A DNA stretch of 64,000 bases from Pseudomonas sp. DC1.2 (GCF_034351645.1 NZ_CP133782.1:2547001-2611000), one strand, 5' to 3'. Counted from the first letter of the stretch, positions 18,427 through 27,981 are shown. Program-made: numbers and translations. The notes: a model not told the origin generated them from the letters alone.

Positions 18427-18450
18427 AAGGCGAGCTTGATGGCTCGCCTT
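18427..18450 (-). terminator. Terminator of the DUF883 gene, between convergent genes
   Basis: Perfect 9-bp stem AAGGCGAGC/GCTCGCCTT with a 6-base loop. On the minus strand a T6 run follows the stem, so it serves the DUF883 gene; on the plus strand the tail is poor in T. Confidence 0.8.
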
Positions 18451-18466
18451 CTTGACTCAAACGGCT

Positions 18467-18784
18467 TTAACGACGTCCCAGCAGCAGCCCGACCACCAAG
18501 CCAAAACCGGCAGAGATCGCCACGGTCTGCCAAGGATGACCACCGATGTAGGTTTCGGTGGCTTCGACCGCCGGCTTGGTCCGATCCCGAACGCTGGACA
18601 CCGAATCCAGCGCCTGTTGGAGTTTCTGGGCAATTTGCCCACGAAGGGTATCTGCTTCCTCGCCAACCAGTGAGGCGCTGCTTTTGAGCAGTTTGTCCGA
18701 CTCTTCGATCAGCGACTTAAGCTCGCTGAACGCTTGATCCTTGATCTGATCTTCGGCGGCTTGCACGGCGGTTTTACGGGCCAT
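18467..18784 (-). CDS. ElaB/YqjD/DUF883-family membrane-anchored protein
   Basis: A 105-residue protein starting at MARKTAVQAA after AAGGA. It is a long amphipathic helix (LKSLIEESDKLLKSSASL, then DTLRGQIAQKLQQALDSV) followed by HPWQTVAISAGFGLVVGLLL and a final GRR. This is the DUF883 pattern: a coiled helix with a C-terminal membrane anchor. E. coli relatives YqjD and ElaB sit at the inner membrane and bind stationary-phase ribosomes. Whether this one binds ribosomes is not known from sequence. Confidence 0.88.
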   Translation of the reverse strand: MARKTAVQAAEDQIKDQAFSELKSLIEESDKLLKSSASLVGEEADTLRGQIAQKLQQALDSVSSVRDRTKPAVEATETYIGGHPWQTVAISAGFGLVVGLLLGRR

Positions 18785-18948
18785 TGGGTAATTCCTTGAA
18801 GGTGAATGGACAGTGAACAATGGAGTCTTGCGACGTTGAAAAAGTTGCAGCGATTTTACGTATAGCCTCCACTCTGAGGAAAAATCCAGGGCAGGACATT
18901 TCTTCCTACAGTGTAAGATGTCGCCTATTTACGCAGCAGGTAAATCCC

Positions 18949-19200
18949 ATGAGCTTCAATCTGGCCGACAAACCCCTTGCCGAGCGAGCGGCACTTGAAG
19001 ATGAGAAATCCCGTCTTTTCGATCTCTGGCAAAGTAACCTGGGCAAGTCCAAGGGCGAAGCGGCCCGCCTGTTCGGCGAGCGTTCCAAGCGCAAAGGTAA
19101 GTGGGCCGAGTGGGTTCGCGCTGAACTTGACGGCATGTCCCCCCCGGAATTCGCCAATATGGTGCGCAGCGAGGTCAATCGGTTGATGGCCGCCAAGTAA
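18949..19200 (+). CDS. Conserved small hypothetical protein (83 aa)
   Basis: An 83-residue hydrophilic protein starting at MSFNLADKPL. The middle (SNLGKSKGEAARLFGERSKR) reads like a helix-turn-helix or a small DNA/RNA-contacting helix pair, followed by KWAEWVRAELDGM. AGCAGG lies eight bases upstream. The longer open frame upstream of this Met lacks a start signal. I do not recognise a named family. It ends three bases before the stop of the convergent LysR gene. Confidence 0.65.
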   Translation: MSFNLADKPLAERAALEDEKSRLFDLWQSNLGKSKGEAARLFGERSKRKGKWAEWVRAELDGMSPPEFANMVRSEVNRLMAAK

Positions 19201-19203
19201 CGC

Positions 19204-20112
19204 TTACGCAAAACTGCTCACAATCGCTTCGCGCACTTTCAACACCGCTGAGTCGAGCTGCGAGCAGGTGCGCCAGCCCAGTTCGATCGGGTAGCGGGGC
19301 AATGCCAAAGGGCAGGGCAACAGGGTCAAACCGCAGAGTGCCGCGATACTCGCTGCGGCATGGCTCGGGATGGTCGCCACTGCCTGACTACCTTTGAGCA
19401 AATACGGTAACGCCGCAAAGTGGGTGGTTGAGGCGCCCACCCGCCGACTCAGCCCCAGCGCCGCCAGCCCTTCATCGGTGATCCCGATAAAACCACTCGA
19501 CGACACAAGAATGTGCTCACGCGCGACGAACTCCTCAAGGCTGATGGTCTGCTGCCCCTCGGCCAAGCTGGCGGGGTCGATAAGGCAGGCGTAACCGCCT
19601 TCGCCAAGCACCTGGCGGCTGAGCATGCGCTCTGCAAAGCCGCCGGCGGTAATGGCCAGGTCGATACTGCGCTCCATCAATGCCTGGCCCACTATCTGGC
19701 TGTGGGTCTGACGGAAGATCAGGCGCAGCTTCGGTGCGCAGCGGGCTATTTCCTCGATCAATTGCCGCCCGTAGGCGATCTCGAAATCATCTGACAACCC
19801 CACCGTCACTGAACGCCCTTCATAGTGATTCGCTGCCGGATCGACCATCTCCAGGCTCTGCCGGCATTTATTCAGGGCATCGCTGACCACCGGTTTCAGC
19901 TGGTTGGCTTTGAGCGTGGGTGACAAACCGCGGCCGGTGCGCACGAATAACTGATCGCCATAGGCATCTCGCAGTCGGCGTAATGCAGCGCTGACGGCTG
20001 ATTGCGTGACGCCCAGACGTAATGCCGCACGACTGGCGCTGGACTCTTCGTGCAAGGCTTCGAAGACTTTGAGCAGGTTGAGGTCGAGTGTTGCGATATT
20101 TATTTTGCTCAT
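19204..20112 (-). CDS. LysR-type regulator divergent from the nitrilase gene
   Basis: A 302-residue LysR protein. The helix-turn-helix spans about residues 20-60 (SASRAALRLGVTQSAVSAAL, LRDAYGDQLFVRTGRGLSPT), in the NodD/NahR-like style that starts with LDLNLLKVF. The rest is the effector domain (DLAITAGGF, GSQAVATIP). It is transcribed away from the nitrilase gene with an 84-base gap, the usual layout for a LysR regulator and its target. The ligand is unknown; a nitrile or the derived acid is a guess from context. Confidence 0.9.
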   Translation of the reverse strand: MSKINIATLDLNLLKVFEALHEESSASRAALRLGVTQSAVSAALRRLRDAYGDQLFVRTGRGLSPTLKANQLKPVVSDALNKCRQSLEMVDPAANHYEGRSVTVGLSDDFEIAYGRQLIEEIARCAPKLRLIFRQTHSQIVGQALMERSIDLAITAGGFAERMLSRQVLGEGGYACLIDPASLAEGQQTISLEEFVAREHILVSSSGFIGITDEGLAALGLSRRVGASTTHFAALPYLLKGSQAVATIPSHAAASIAALCGLTLLPCPLALPRYPIELGWRTCSQLDSAVLKVREAIVSSFA

Positions 20113-20196
20113 ATCATTCAGCAGTCAATGGGGCTTTATTCATCATCGGGTAGCGACTCAGTATGAGCAACACCCGATACGAATGGAGTCATCGCG

Positions 20197-21120
20197 ATGC
20201 CCAAGTCAATTGTTGCTGCGCTGCAAATCGGCGCCTCGCCCGGCGGCAAGACCGACACCCTGGAACAGATCCTTTCCTGGGAAAACACTATTGCTGAGTC
20301 CGGTGCCGCACTGGTGGTAATGCCTGAGGCTTTACTGGGCGGTTATCCGAAAGGAGAAAGCTTTGGAACTCAACTGGGATACCGGCTGCCGGAAGGGCGT
20401 GAAGCGTTTGCCCGCTACTTCGCCAATGCCATCAACGTCCCTGGCGCCGAGACTGAGCTTTTAGCCGGATTGTCGGCCCGTACCGGCGCTAACCTGGTCA
20501 TTGGCGTGATCGAGCGGGCGGGCAGTACCTTATACTGCACCGCACTGTATTTCGAACCGCAGTCCGGGCTGGTGGCCAAGCACCGCAAACTGATGCCGAC
20601 CGGCACCGAGCGGCTGATCTGGGGCACTGGAGATGGCTCGACGTTAGCCGTGATCGACAGTCAGGTCGGACGGCTAGGCGCGCTGGTGTGCTGGGAAAAC
20701 ATGATGCCGTTGTTGCGCACGGCGATGTATGCAAAAGGGGTTGAAGTCTGGTGCGCGCCGACGGTGGATGAGCGGGAGATGTGGCAGGTCAGCATGCGGC
20801 ACATCGCCCATGAAGGCCGGTGTTTTGTGGTCAGCGCTTGTCAGGTTCAGGCCTCACCCCAGGCGCTGGGAGTGTCCATCGCTCACTGGCCGGCGGACCG
20901 GCCATTAATTGCGGGGGGCAGTGTGATTGTCGGTCCGATGGGCGATGTTCTGGCAGGGCCGCTGCGTGACGGCCCTGGTTTGCTGACTGCTGAAATCGAC
21001 ACCGACGATTTGATCCGCGCTCGTTACGACTACGATGTGGTGGGCCACTACGCCCGTCCGGATGTGTTCGAGTTGACCGTGGATGAGCGGGCCAAGCCCG
21101 GCGTGCGCTTCAACACTTGA
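20197..21120 (+). CDS. Nitrilase (carbon-nitrogen hydrolase)
   Basis: A 307-residue enzyme of the nitrilase branch of carbon-nitrogen hydrolases. The catalytic set is complete: Glu44 in [12 protein letters not shown], Lys131 in [13 protein letters not shown] and Cys165 in LVCWENMMP. The CWEN form is typical of true nitrilases, which turn a nitrile into an acid and ammonia, rather than amidases. The length is at the short end for bacterial nitrilases. It is divergent from a LysR regulator and so likely inducible. The natural substrate cannot be read from sequence. Confidence 0.9.
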   Translation: MPKSIVAALQIGASPGGKTDTLEQILSWENTIAESGAALVVMPEALLGGYPKGESFGTQLGYRLPEGREAFARYFANAINVPGAETELLAGLSARTGANLVIGVIERAGSTLYCTALYFEPQSGLVAKHRKLMPTGTERLIWGTGDGSTLAVIDSQVGRLGALVCWENMMPLLRTAMYAKGVEVWCAPTVDEREMWQVSMRHIAHEGRCFVVSACQVQASPQALGVSIAHWPADRPLIAGGSVIVGPMGDVLAGPLRDGPGLLTAEIDTDDLIRARYDYDVVGHYARPDVFELTVDERAKPGVRFNT

Positions 21121-21156
21121 CGAGCGTTGGAGCGGTGTTGACTCCTTGACTGTGCG

Positions 21157-21630
21157 TCACCAGGCGCCAGTGCTGGACCGAGGCAAGCTGAGTCGGCCAG
21201 TGTCGACAAACCGTCGTGTGCCAATCAACCCGCCCGCCAGTTTGCCCCGCAGTACGTATGGCAGGTTATCCAGGGTTTGGGTCTGGCTCAGGCCTAGGGT
21301 TTGCCGCAACACCGAAAACGCAGAGATGCTCACCGGCACCGTCAACACTGTTTCAGAAAAAGGCGGAATCGAGCCCGACTGATTGCTGACACCAGAAGCT
21401 AATGGACGGTCATTGACCTCCAGATCCAAGGCCACTCCGGTGTAGTCGATGGTGGTTTCGTTAGGGTTTTGCAGACGGATTTTTACCGCGAAGCGCACTT
21501 CCAGGTCCTGGCTTTGTAACGGTTCGATGCCGACCACGTTAATGTTCAGCGGGTCGCGATTGGGAAACAGCGCGCAAGCGCTTAACGAGAGCAGTAACAA
21601 CGCGAGGGGTAGTGCGAGGAATTTGCGCAT
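21157..21630 (-). CDS. LEA14/WHy-domain lipoprotein
   Basis: A 157-residue lipoprotein. The signal MRKFLALPLALLLLSLSAC carries a lipobox L-S-A-C, so Cys19 is the lipidated residue. The mature part has the LEA type-2 (WHy) pattern: NINVVGIEPLQ, RFAVKIRLQNPNETTIDY and LASGVSN, followed by SETVLTVPVSI. WHy domains form a fibronectin-like beta sandwich associated with desiccation or stress; in Pseudomonas the role is unclear. It is followed downstream, on the other strand, by the nitrilase gene end. Confidence 0.85.
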   Translation of the reverse strand: MRKFLALPLALLLLSLSACALFPNRDPLNINVVGIEPLQSQDLEVRFAVKIRLQNPNETTIDYTGVALDLEVNDRPLASGVSNQSGSIPPFSETVLTVPVSISAFSVLRQTLGLSQTQTLDNLPYVLRGKLAGGLIGTRRFVDTGRLSLPRSSTGAW

Positions 21631-21698
21631 GGACAGGGTCTCTTATGAAAAGGGCCGAATGGTCATTGGCTCAGCCCATAAGCATTCTGGCGATTCAA

Positions 21699-23159
21699 CT
21701 ATGCGACCGTTTGGGTGGCGGCGCGTTCACCCTTGAGGGGGAGATCCGGGTTTTCCATGACCTGCAAAATGGAGGCTTCCGGATCGAAATCATCCTCTTC
21801 AAGCTCGATGAATTCTTCGGGCAGGAAAATGTTGAGCACGATGGCACACAACGCGCCGACGGTGATCGGCGATTCGAAGATGATGTGCAGCGCCATCGGC
21901 AACTCTTGCAGGACTTGTGGCACCGCCGCTACGCCCAGGCCCATGCCCAGGGAAATCGCCACAATCAGCATGTTGCGCCGATGCAGGCCGGCCTCAGCAA
22001 GGATCTTGATCCCGGCCACGGCAACGGTGCCGAACATGACCAGCTCGGCGCCGCCGAGCACGGGCTTGGGCATCAGTTGCAGCACTGCGCCAATTATCGG
22101 GAACAGCCCCAGCAGTACCAGCAGGCCGGCAATGAAGAACGCGACATAACGGCTGGCCACGCCGGTGAGCTGGATAACGCCGTTGTTCTGCGCGAAGGTC
22201 ACCATCGGCATGCTGTTGAACACAGCGGCCATGGCCGAGTTGAGGCCATCGGCGAGCAATCCGGACTTGATCCGGCGAATGTAAACCGGACCTTTGACCG
22301 GCTCCCTGGAAATCATCGAGTTGGCCGTCAGGTCACCGGCGGCTTCCAGCGGGGATACCAAAAAAATCACCGCCACGGGCACGAACGCTACCCAATCAAA
22401 GTTAAAGCCGTATTTGAACGGTACCGGCACACTCATCAGTGGCATGGCGGGCAGGCTGGCAAAGTCGACGTCGCCCATGAGCCAGGCCACGACGTAGCCG
22501 AGCGTCAGGCCAATGACAATTGCGCCCAGGCGCAAGAACGGCACATCAATCCGGTTCAGTACCACAATGGTCCCGAGCACCAGCGCCGCGAGCGCAAGGT
22601 GGCGGGACGCGCCGAGATCCGCTGCGCCGAAACCGCCCGCGATGTCGGTCATGGCGACCTTGATCAGCGACAGGCCCATGAGGGTGATGATGGTGCCAGT
22701 CACGACCGGGGTGATCAGCATCCGCAGCTTACCGATGAACTGGCTTAACACCACTTCGATAAAAGCGGCGAAAAAGCACACGCCGAAAATCGTCGAAAGG
22801 ATCTCATCGGTGCCGCCGCCCCTGGCCTTGACCATGAACCCCGCACTGAGGATCACGCTGATGAACGAGAAACTGGTGCCTTGCAGGCACAGCAAACCAG
22901 AACCCACCGGGCCAAACCGCCGCGCCTGAACGAACGTGCCCAGCCCGGACACGAACAGCGCCATGCTGATCAGGTAGGGGACTTCGCTTTGTAGCCCCAG
23001 CGCGCCGCCCATGATCAGGGTTGGGGTGATGATCCCGACGAAGCTCGCCAGTACGTGTTGCAGCGCGGCGAAGACTGTGGCGGTCAAATGTGGGCGGTCA
23101 TTGAGGCCGTAGATGAGGTCGTTTTTGCGTGAGGCGGGTGCTTTTTCGGAGGCGGTCAT
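21699..23159 (-). CDS. NCS2-family xanthine/uracil permease
   Basis: A 486-residue inner-membrane protein with about 13-14 hydrophobic segments, of the nucleobase-ascorbate transporter (NCS2) family. Marks are the LQHVLASFVGIITPTL helix 1, GLLCLQGTSFSFI, VVTGTIITLMGLSL and the substrate-site motif AQNNGVIQLTGVASRYVA. It imports a purine or related base with protons or sodium. The start MTASEKAP agrees with family length. The adjacent LysR and agmatinase-family genes suggest uptake of a nitrogen-rich compound, for example a ureide or guanidino compound, as a nitrogen source. Confidence 0.9.
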   Translation of the reverse strand: MTASEKAPASRKNDLIYGLNDRPHLTATVFAALQHVLASFVGIITPTLIMGGALGLQSEVPYLISMALFVSGLGTFVQARRFGPVGSGLLCLQGTSFSFISVILSAGFMVKARGGGTDEILSTIFGVCFFAAFIEVVLSQFIGKLRMLITPVVTGTIITLMGLSLIKVAMTDIAGGFGAADLGASRHLALAALVLGTIVVLNRIDVPFLRLGAIVIGLTLGYVVAWLMGDVDFASLPAMPLMSVPVPFKYGFNFDWVAFVPVAVIFLVSPLEAAGDLTANSMISREPVKGPVYIRRIKSGLLADGLNSAMAAVFNSMPMVTFAQNNGVIQLTGVASRYVAFFIAGLLVLLGLFPIIGAVLQLMPKPVLGGAELVMFGTVAVAGIKILAEAGLHRRNMLIVAISLGMGLGVAAVPQVLQELPMALHIIFESPITVGALCAIVLNIFLPEEFIELEEDDFDPEASILQVMENPDLPLKGERAATQTVA

Positions 23160-23251
23160 GATGGAGTGCAGGCCAGAAGGCGGGCCGGGTCAGAAAATGG
23201 ACGCGCAGGATGCCAGAAAGACCTTAGGGTAGCGAGTGCCTGGGTTTGCGC

Positions 23252-24145
23252 TTAAGCAAACGCCGCTAGCACATCCTCTTCAAAGGCGATCTGCGCATCC
23301 CCCGGTGTCTGTGCTCGATGGCGTGCCAGATGAAACGGTACGTCGAAACTCATCTCACCTTGGCGCACGGCTTTGAGTAAACCGTTGTTTTCCCAGCTGC
23401 GAGCAAAATGACTCGGCAAATACCCGACGTGCTTGCCGGAAAGAATAAAGGCCAGGGTACCTTCGACTTGTTCCGAACGCGCCGAAAACCGCTTCCCTTG
23501 AAGGGGTTCGTCGCTACGCAAAAAACGATAAGGGTGGTCTACCCGATCACAGGTCTGAAGCGCTTGATCATCGGGGTCGGCATCGGCAAACAACGGATGA
23601 CCCGTAGAGCAGTACAAGTGCTGGGTTTCGCTAAACAGTTCGCGGTAGTCGAAAGCACTTTGCGCTTGTGAGAAATAGCCGATCGCCAGGTCCAACCGCT
23701 GTTGGAGCAGTAGTCGCTCCATTTCACCGGGCATGGCGCTGATCAACTCGATACGCACCGATTCGTCCCGTTCGCGAAAGCGCCGAATCGCTTCGGCGAC
23801 CCGTTGCAGTACGAAGGGGTCGAGGGCCTCGGACAAGCCCAGGCGCACTTCGCCAATCAGGCGTCCGGCTACGCCGTTGGATTGGTGACGAAAAGCTTCA
23901 ATGGACTGGAATAACAGGCGTATTGCGCTAAGCAGTTGCTCACCCTTTGGGGTGATTTTGAATCCGCCCTTGCCACGACTGCAGAGCCGATAGCCGAGAC
24001 GGGTTTCGAGCCGGGCCATTTGCTGGCTGATGCTCGACTGGCTCAAGCCCAGTTCTCCTTGGGCCGCGCTGAAACCACCACACTCCACCACGCACACAAA
24101 CAGTCGCAGCAATTGCAGGTCCAGATCGTGGAGTTGGCCGAGCAT
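23252..24145 (-). CDS. LysR-type regulator divergent from the agmatinase-family gene
   Basis: A 297-residue LysR protein. The helix-turn-helix is at about residues 15-60 (GGFSAAQGELGLSQSSISQQ, LETRLGYRLCSRGKGGFKIT). The effector domain continues to LRLARHRAQTP-like C-terminal sequence. The ATG at 24145 is preceded by AGGAG nine bases away; a TTG directly before it is an alternative start. It is divergent from the agmatinase-family gene across about 270 bases, so it probably controls that gene and perhaps the permease downstream of itself. Confidence 0.88.
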   Translation of the reverse strand: MLGQLHDLDLQLLRLFVCVVECGGFSAAQGELGLSQSSISQQMARLETRLGYRLCSRGKGGFKITPKGEQLLSAIRLLFQSIEAFRHQSNGVAGRLIGEVRLGLSEALDPFVLQRVAEAIRRFRERDESVRIELISAMPGEMERLLLQQRLDLAIGYFSQAQSAFDYRELFSETQHLYCSTGHPLFADADPDDQALQTCDRVDHPYRFLRSDEPLQGKRFSARSEQVEGTLAFILSGKHVGYLPSHFARSWENNGLLKAVRQGEMSFDVPFHLARHRAQTPGDAQIAFEEDVLAAFA

Positions 24146-24417
24146 CAAACATTACTCCTGGATAAAGTCAGGTTAACTAACTTGATATTTTTCCAATGTA
24201 TCTGAGCGTGCATCCTGCCACCACTCCAACCGCTTAGGTGTGCGTCATGGCCGCTGTGTTCCCCAGCACTGGTTTTCGCCATGACCCTGTCGGCGTAGCC
24301 CGGTAGATCAGTGATCTGGCCCATGGCCGCCTGTGCCTTGCGCTTCGCAGCATGAGCCTCAAGGACACTCGTCAGCGTGAACCACCTTCCGTAGCCGCCA
24401 ATAACAAGGAACTCAGC

Positions 24418-25419
24418 ATGGACGTCCCGATGCAAAACGATCAGGCCATGACCCGCGACAGTCTTTACGGGACTGGCGCCGAAAGCACCTACGCCGGCAT
24501 CACCAGTTTCATGCGTCGTCGCTATAGCCGTGACTTGCGCGGTGTCGATGTCGCCGTCAGCGGCGTGCCGTTCGACACGGCCACCAGTAACCGTCCAGGC
24601 GCTCGCTTCGGGCCACGGGGCATTCGGGCTGCGTCTACCGGGATTGCCTGGGAACGTCACTGGCCTTGGACGTTTGACCCGTTCGATCACTTGGCGGTGA
24701 TCGACTACGGCGATTGCGACTTCGATTACGGCACGCCACAGTCGGCGCCCCACAGCATTGAAGCGCATGCCGAACACATTCTTGCGGCCGGCAGCGCGAT
24801 GCTGACCTTTGGCGGCGACCACTTTATTACCTATCCGCTGCTCAAGGCCCATGCGCGCAAGTATGGACCGCTGTCGCTGATCCACTTCGACGCTCACAGC
24901 GACACCTGGCCCGACGAGGACGGACAGCGTGTGGATCACGGCACTATGTTCTGGCATGCGGCGAAGGAGGGGTTGGTGGACCCGTCGCGCTCGGTGCAGA
25001 TTGGACTGCGCACGACTAACGACCACCCCATGGGGTTTCAGGTGCTGGACGCACGCCAAGTCCACCGTCAGGGTTGCGATGCCATCGTTGAGGCCATTCG
25101 GGCAAGGGTGGGTGACCACCCGGTGTACCTGACGTTCGACATAGATTGCCTTGATCCGGCGTTTGCCCCTGGCACCGGGACCCCAGTGTGTGGTGGTTTG
25201 AGCACCGTGCAGGCGCTGGAGATTCTCGGCGGGTTACGCGGTATCAACCTGGTGGGGATGGACGTAGTGGAAGTCGCGCCGGCCTACGACAGCGCGGACA
25301 TTACCTCGCTGGCGGCGGCGACGCTGGCGATGGAAATGCTGTGTTTGTATGCGGCCAAACATAAGGTCGATGAGGTCGCGGTTGGCTCCGGGTACTCTGT
25401 GAAAAACCAGGGCAGGTGA
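24418..25419 (+). CDS. Agmatinase/guanidinobutyrase-family ureohydrolase
   Basis: A 333-residue manganese ureohydrolase. All metal motifs are present: FGGDHF, FDAHSDTW and FDIDCLDPAFAPG, plus GMDVVEVAPAYD near the end. These enzymes split a guanidino compound into urea and an amine. The family includes SpeB (agmatine) and GbuA (4-guanidinobutyrate) and sequence reading cannot separate them. The start MDVPMQND is chosen from AAGGA seven bases upstream. Its divergent LysR and the NCS2 permease beyond form an uptake-and-degradation set. Confidence 0.88.
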   Translation: MDVPMQNDQAMTRDSLYGTGAESTYAGITSFMRRRYSRDLRGVDVAVSGVPFDTATSNRPGARFGPRGIRAASTGIAWERHWPWTFDPFDHLAVIDYGDCDFDYGTPQSAPHSIEAHAEHILAAGSAMLTFGGDHFITYPLLKAHARKYGPLSLIHFDAHSDTWPDEDGQRVDHGTMFWHAAKEGLVDPSRSVQIGLRTTNDHPMGFQVLDARQVHRQGCDAIVEAIRARVGDHPVYLTFDIDCLDPAFAPGTGTPVCGGLSTVQALEILGGLRGINLVGMDVVEVAPAYDSADITSLAAATLAMEMLCLYAAKHKVDEVAVGSGYSVKNQGR

Positions 25420-25549
25420 GCCTGTAGGCAGGTCGTACACTAGGTCGCCCGAGCTTAAGTGCTGTTTTTGTTTCGTTGCTTCCCAAACCCCTGCACGGGC
25501 TTTTTTTGCTGGCATACTGCGCAACTTCAGCCCTGAACGTGCGGCTCTT

Positions 25550-26668
25550 ATGACTTTCGATTCTCCCTTGAGCGCTTGGCAACACGCCATCGAACAGAAG
25601 GGCTTCGTGCAGGACGAAGCCCAGGAAGGTGCGGTGTGGGCGCTGCAACAATGCCATGAAGCACTGCATGAGGGGCGTAAGCCCATAACGGGCGTTTATC
25701 TCTGGGGCCCGGTCGGTCGCGGTAAAACCTGGTTGATGGATCAGTTCTATCAGACCTTGCGTGTCCCGGCCCGCCGCCAGCATTTCCACCATTTCATGGG
25801 GTGGGTGCATCAGCGTTCATTCCAACTGACCGGCACCGCTGATCCGCTGAAGGCGCTGGCGCGTAAGCTGAGCCAGGAAGTACGGGTGCTGTGTTTCGAT
25901 GAGTTGTTTGTCAACGACATCGGTGACGCGATCATTCTCGGACGCTTGTTTCAGGTGATGTTTGAGGAGGGCGTGGTGATCGTCTGCACCTCTAATCAGC
26001 CTCCTGACCAGCTCTACGCCGATGGCTTTAATCGCGACCGTTTCGTACCGGCTATCGAGGCGATCAAGCGGCATATGCAGGTGGTTGTGGTGGACGGCGG
26101 TGAAGATCACCGCTTGCACCCCGGCGCTGGTTTGCAGCGCTATTGGGTGGGTGTGCCGGGGCAGCCCAGTGCTCTGGATAAGGTGTTCACGGCACTGACG
26201 CACGACCAGTCGGTGTCCGGCGACCCGGTCAAGGTCGGCTACCGCACGGTTCACGTCGTGCAGGCCAGCGCCACCGTCCTCTGGTGCCGTTATGCCGAGT
26301 TGTGTGAGCAGCCCTTCGCCGCCATGGACTTTATGGCCCTGTGCGACACGTTCAGTGCGATTGTCATGAGCGAGGTGCCCAACCTCAGTTCACAAAAACG
26401 CGAAGGGCGTATCGCCCGAGGCACCGAAGACGGTATTGAGCGAGTCGTGGCAGGCGATCGCGAGTTGCCGCAGTTGTCGATGCACGATGATGGTGTCCGG
26501 CGTTTTATCGCCCTGGTTGACGAATGTTATGACCGCAAGGTGCCGCTGTACCTAGAAGCGCAAGTGTCGATGGACGCGCTGTACACCGACGGTTATCTGC
26601 AGTTCCCGTTCCGTCGCACCCTCAGCCGTTTACAGGAAATGCAGCTGCAACGTTTCACTGAAGCCTGA
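25550..26668 (+). CDS. zapE: ZapE (AFG1-like) cell-division ATPase
   Basis: A 372-residue AAA+ ATPase with Walker A GPVGRGKT at 53-60 and Walker B VLCFDELFVND, followed by sensor segment IVCTSNQPPDQLY. FRRTLSRLQEMQ closes the protein. ZapE acts at the Z ring in gram-negative bacteria and destabilises FtsZ polymers under some conditions. Length and motifs agree with the family. The preceding 130 bases contain no gene. It is followed 18 bases later by the DinB gene in the same direction. Confidence 0.93.
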   Translation: MTFDSPLSAWQHAIEQKGFVQDEAQEGAVWALQQCHEALHEGRKPITGVYLWGPVGRGKTWLMDQFYQTLRVPARRQHFHHFMGWVHQRSFQLTGTADPLKALARKLSQEVRVLCFDELFVNDIGDAIILGRLFQVMFEEGVVIVCTSNQPPDQLYADGFNRDRFVPAIEAIKRHMQVVVVDGGEDHRLHPGAGLQRYWVGVPGQPSALDKVFTALTHDQSVSGDPVKVGYRTVHVVQASATVLWCRYAELCEQPFAAMDFMALCDTFSAIVMSEVPNLSSQKREGRIARGTEDGIERVVAGDRELPQLSMHDDGVRRFIALVDECYDRKVPLYLEAQVSMDALYTDGYLQFPFRRTLSRLQEMQLQRFTEA

Positions 26669-26686
26669 TCCCCGCGAGAACTGAAT

Positions 26687-27268
26687 ATGAAGCAACCTTT
26701 GTCGCACCATTTACTGACCCTGGCCTATCAAAACGCGTGGGCCAATCACCGATTGGCCCACGCTTGGGGGCAACTGAGCGCGGATGAACTGGTGGCGTTG
26801 CGGGTCAGTTTCTTTCCTGGCATTCGCCAGACGCTCAACCACATCCTCACCTGCGATTGGTTTTATGTGGATGCACTTGAGCGCGAGTTGCGCGGCGCCG
26901 AGCCGCATGCCGATTGCTATGTGTTTTTCAAGGATGATGAGCCGTTTACCGTTGGCGCAGACCTCCGGCGTGAGCAGGTTCAGGTGGACCGACGACTGAT
27001 TGCCTACTGCGAACAACTGCGTGATGCGGACTTGGGGCGCTTGGTGATGATCGCCCGAGACACGCCCCAGCATGACAGCCGTTTGCGCATGCTTTCTCAC
27101 CTGTTTCAGCACCAGACCCATCATCGTGGGCAGGTTCACGCCATGCTCAGCGGCACGTCGATCAAACCGCCGCAACTGGACGAGTTCTTCTGTGCCGGGG
27201 AAGCTGGGGCGAGGGCGCAGGATTTTGCCGAGCTAGGCTGGACCGAGGCTTTGGTTTGGGGGCATTGA
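26687..27268 (+). CDS. DinB-family putative metal-dependent hydrolase
   Basis: A 193-residue four-helix-bundle protein of the DinB family. Metal-binding histidines fit His52 in QTLNHILTCDWFY, and His142 and His146 in LFQHQTHHRGQVHAML. The start MKQPLSHHLLTLAYQNAWAN is standard. Relatives include bacillithiol and mycothiol S-transferases and many of unknown role. It directly follows zapE and may share its transcript. Confidence 0.88.
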   Translation: MKQPLSHHLLTLAYQNAWANHRLAHAWGQLSADELVALRVSFFPGIRQTLNHILTCDWFYVDALERELRGAEPHADCYVFFKDDEPFTVGADLRREQVQVDRRLIAYCEQLRDADLGRLVMIARDTPQHDSRLRMLSHLFQHQTHHRGQVHAMLSGTSIKPPQLDEFFCAGEAGARAQDFAELGWTEALVWGH

Positions 27269-27390
27269 CGATAAAAAGCAGCGCCGTGTCTTCAAGGAAT
27301 CGATTGTCGCCATCGCAGTTGTCGCGATAATGTCCGTCGTCCTTCCAGTGCGCAGAAGACGCATTGAGGCTACTTCAGGTGCAATCGAGT

Positions 27391-27888
27391 ATGGAAATGG
27401 AATCCGTAGAAATTCTTGTGACTCAGGCCAGCTACACCAACCCGGCGCATGCCGAGGCCCTTTTATTAGTGTTGAACCACTACGCTGAAGACCCGATGGG
27501 GGGTTGCGAGCCCTTGTCTGCCGACGTGTTACAGGAACTGCCGGGCGAACTGGCCAAGCGTCCTCACGCCTTCAGCGTACTGGCCTTTGTAAATGGCGAG
27601 CCGGCGGGGCTGGTCAATTGCTTTGAAGGGTTTTCGACCTTTGCCTGTCGGCCGCTGGTCAACGTTCACGATGTCTCGGTGGTGTCGAAGTTTCGCGGGT
27701 TGGGCCTGAGCCAGAAAATGCTGCAAAAGGTCGAAGAGATCGCCCGTCAGCGAGGCTGCTGCAAGATCACCCTGGAAGTGTTGGAAGGCAACGCGATCGC
27801 GCAGGCGTCCTATGGCAAGTTCGGGTTTGCGCCTGGCATGTTCGATCCCGCGCATGGTCGCATGCTGTTCTGGACCAAGGCGCTGTAA
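27391..27888 (+). CDS. GNAT-family N-acetyltransferase
   Basis: A 165-residue GNAT enzyme. The acetyl-CoA loop is KFRGLGLSQKML, followed by GCCKITLEVLEGNAIAQASY and a GFAPG turn near the C-terminus, giving a complete single GNAT domain. ATG at 27391 is preferred; a second ATG two codons later is possible and a TTG lies upstream. Substrate unknown. It ends 16 bases before a hairpin that serves the opposite gene. Confidence 0.85.
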   Translation: MEMESVEILVTQASYTNPAHAEALLLVLNHYAEDPMGGCEPLSADVLQELPGELAKRPHAFSVLAFVNGEPAGLVNCFEGFSTFACRPLVNVHDVSVVSKFRGLGLSQKMLQKVEEIARQRGCCKITLEVLEGNAIAQASYGKFGFAPGMFDPAHGRMLFWTKAL

Positions 27889-27903
27889 CGAAGCCAGAAA
27901 AAA

Positions 27904-27923
27904 GGGCGCCCATCAGGGCACCC
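27904..27923 (-). terminator. Terminator of the small periplasmic protein gene
   Basis: Stem GGGTGCCC/GGGCGCCC (minus-strand reading, one U-G pair) with loop TGAT, followed by TTTTTT. It lies about 60 bases after the stop of the 77-residue secreted protein gene. Confidence 0.75.
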
Positions 27924-27981
27924 AAACGATCATCTCTGGCGGCGGAGCGGGGCCGTCAGAGGTCCATCGGAGCTGCGGGTA

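Noticed and set aside
21612..22748. A 378-codon plus-strand frame
   Set aside because: It is antisense to the NCS2 permease, is unusually rich in His, Arg and Gln and has no family motif; it mirrors the high-GC codon use of the real gene.
24145..25119. A 324-codon minus-strand frame
   Set aside because: Antisense to the ureohydrolase and lacking any start signal or family pattern.
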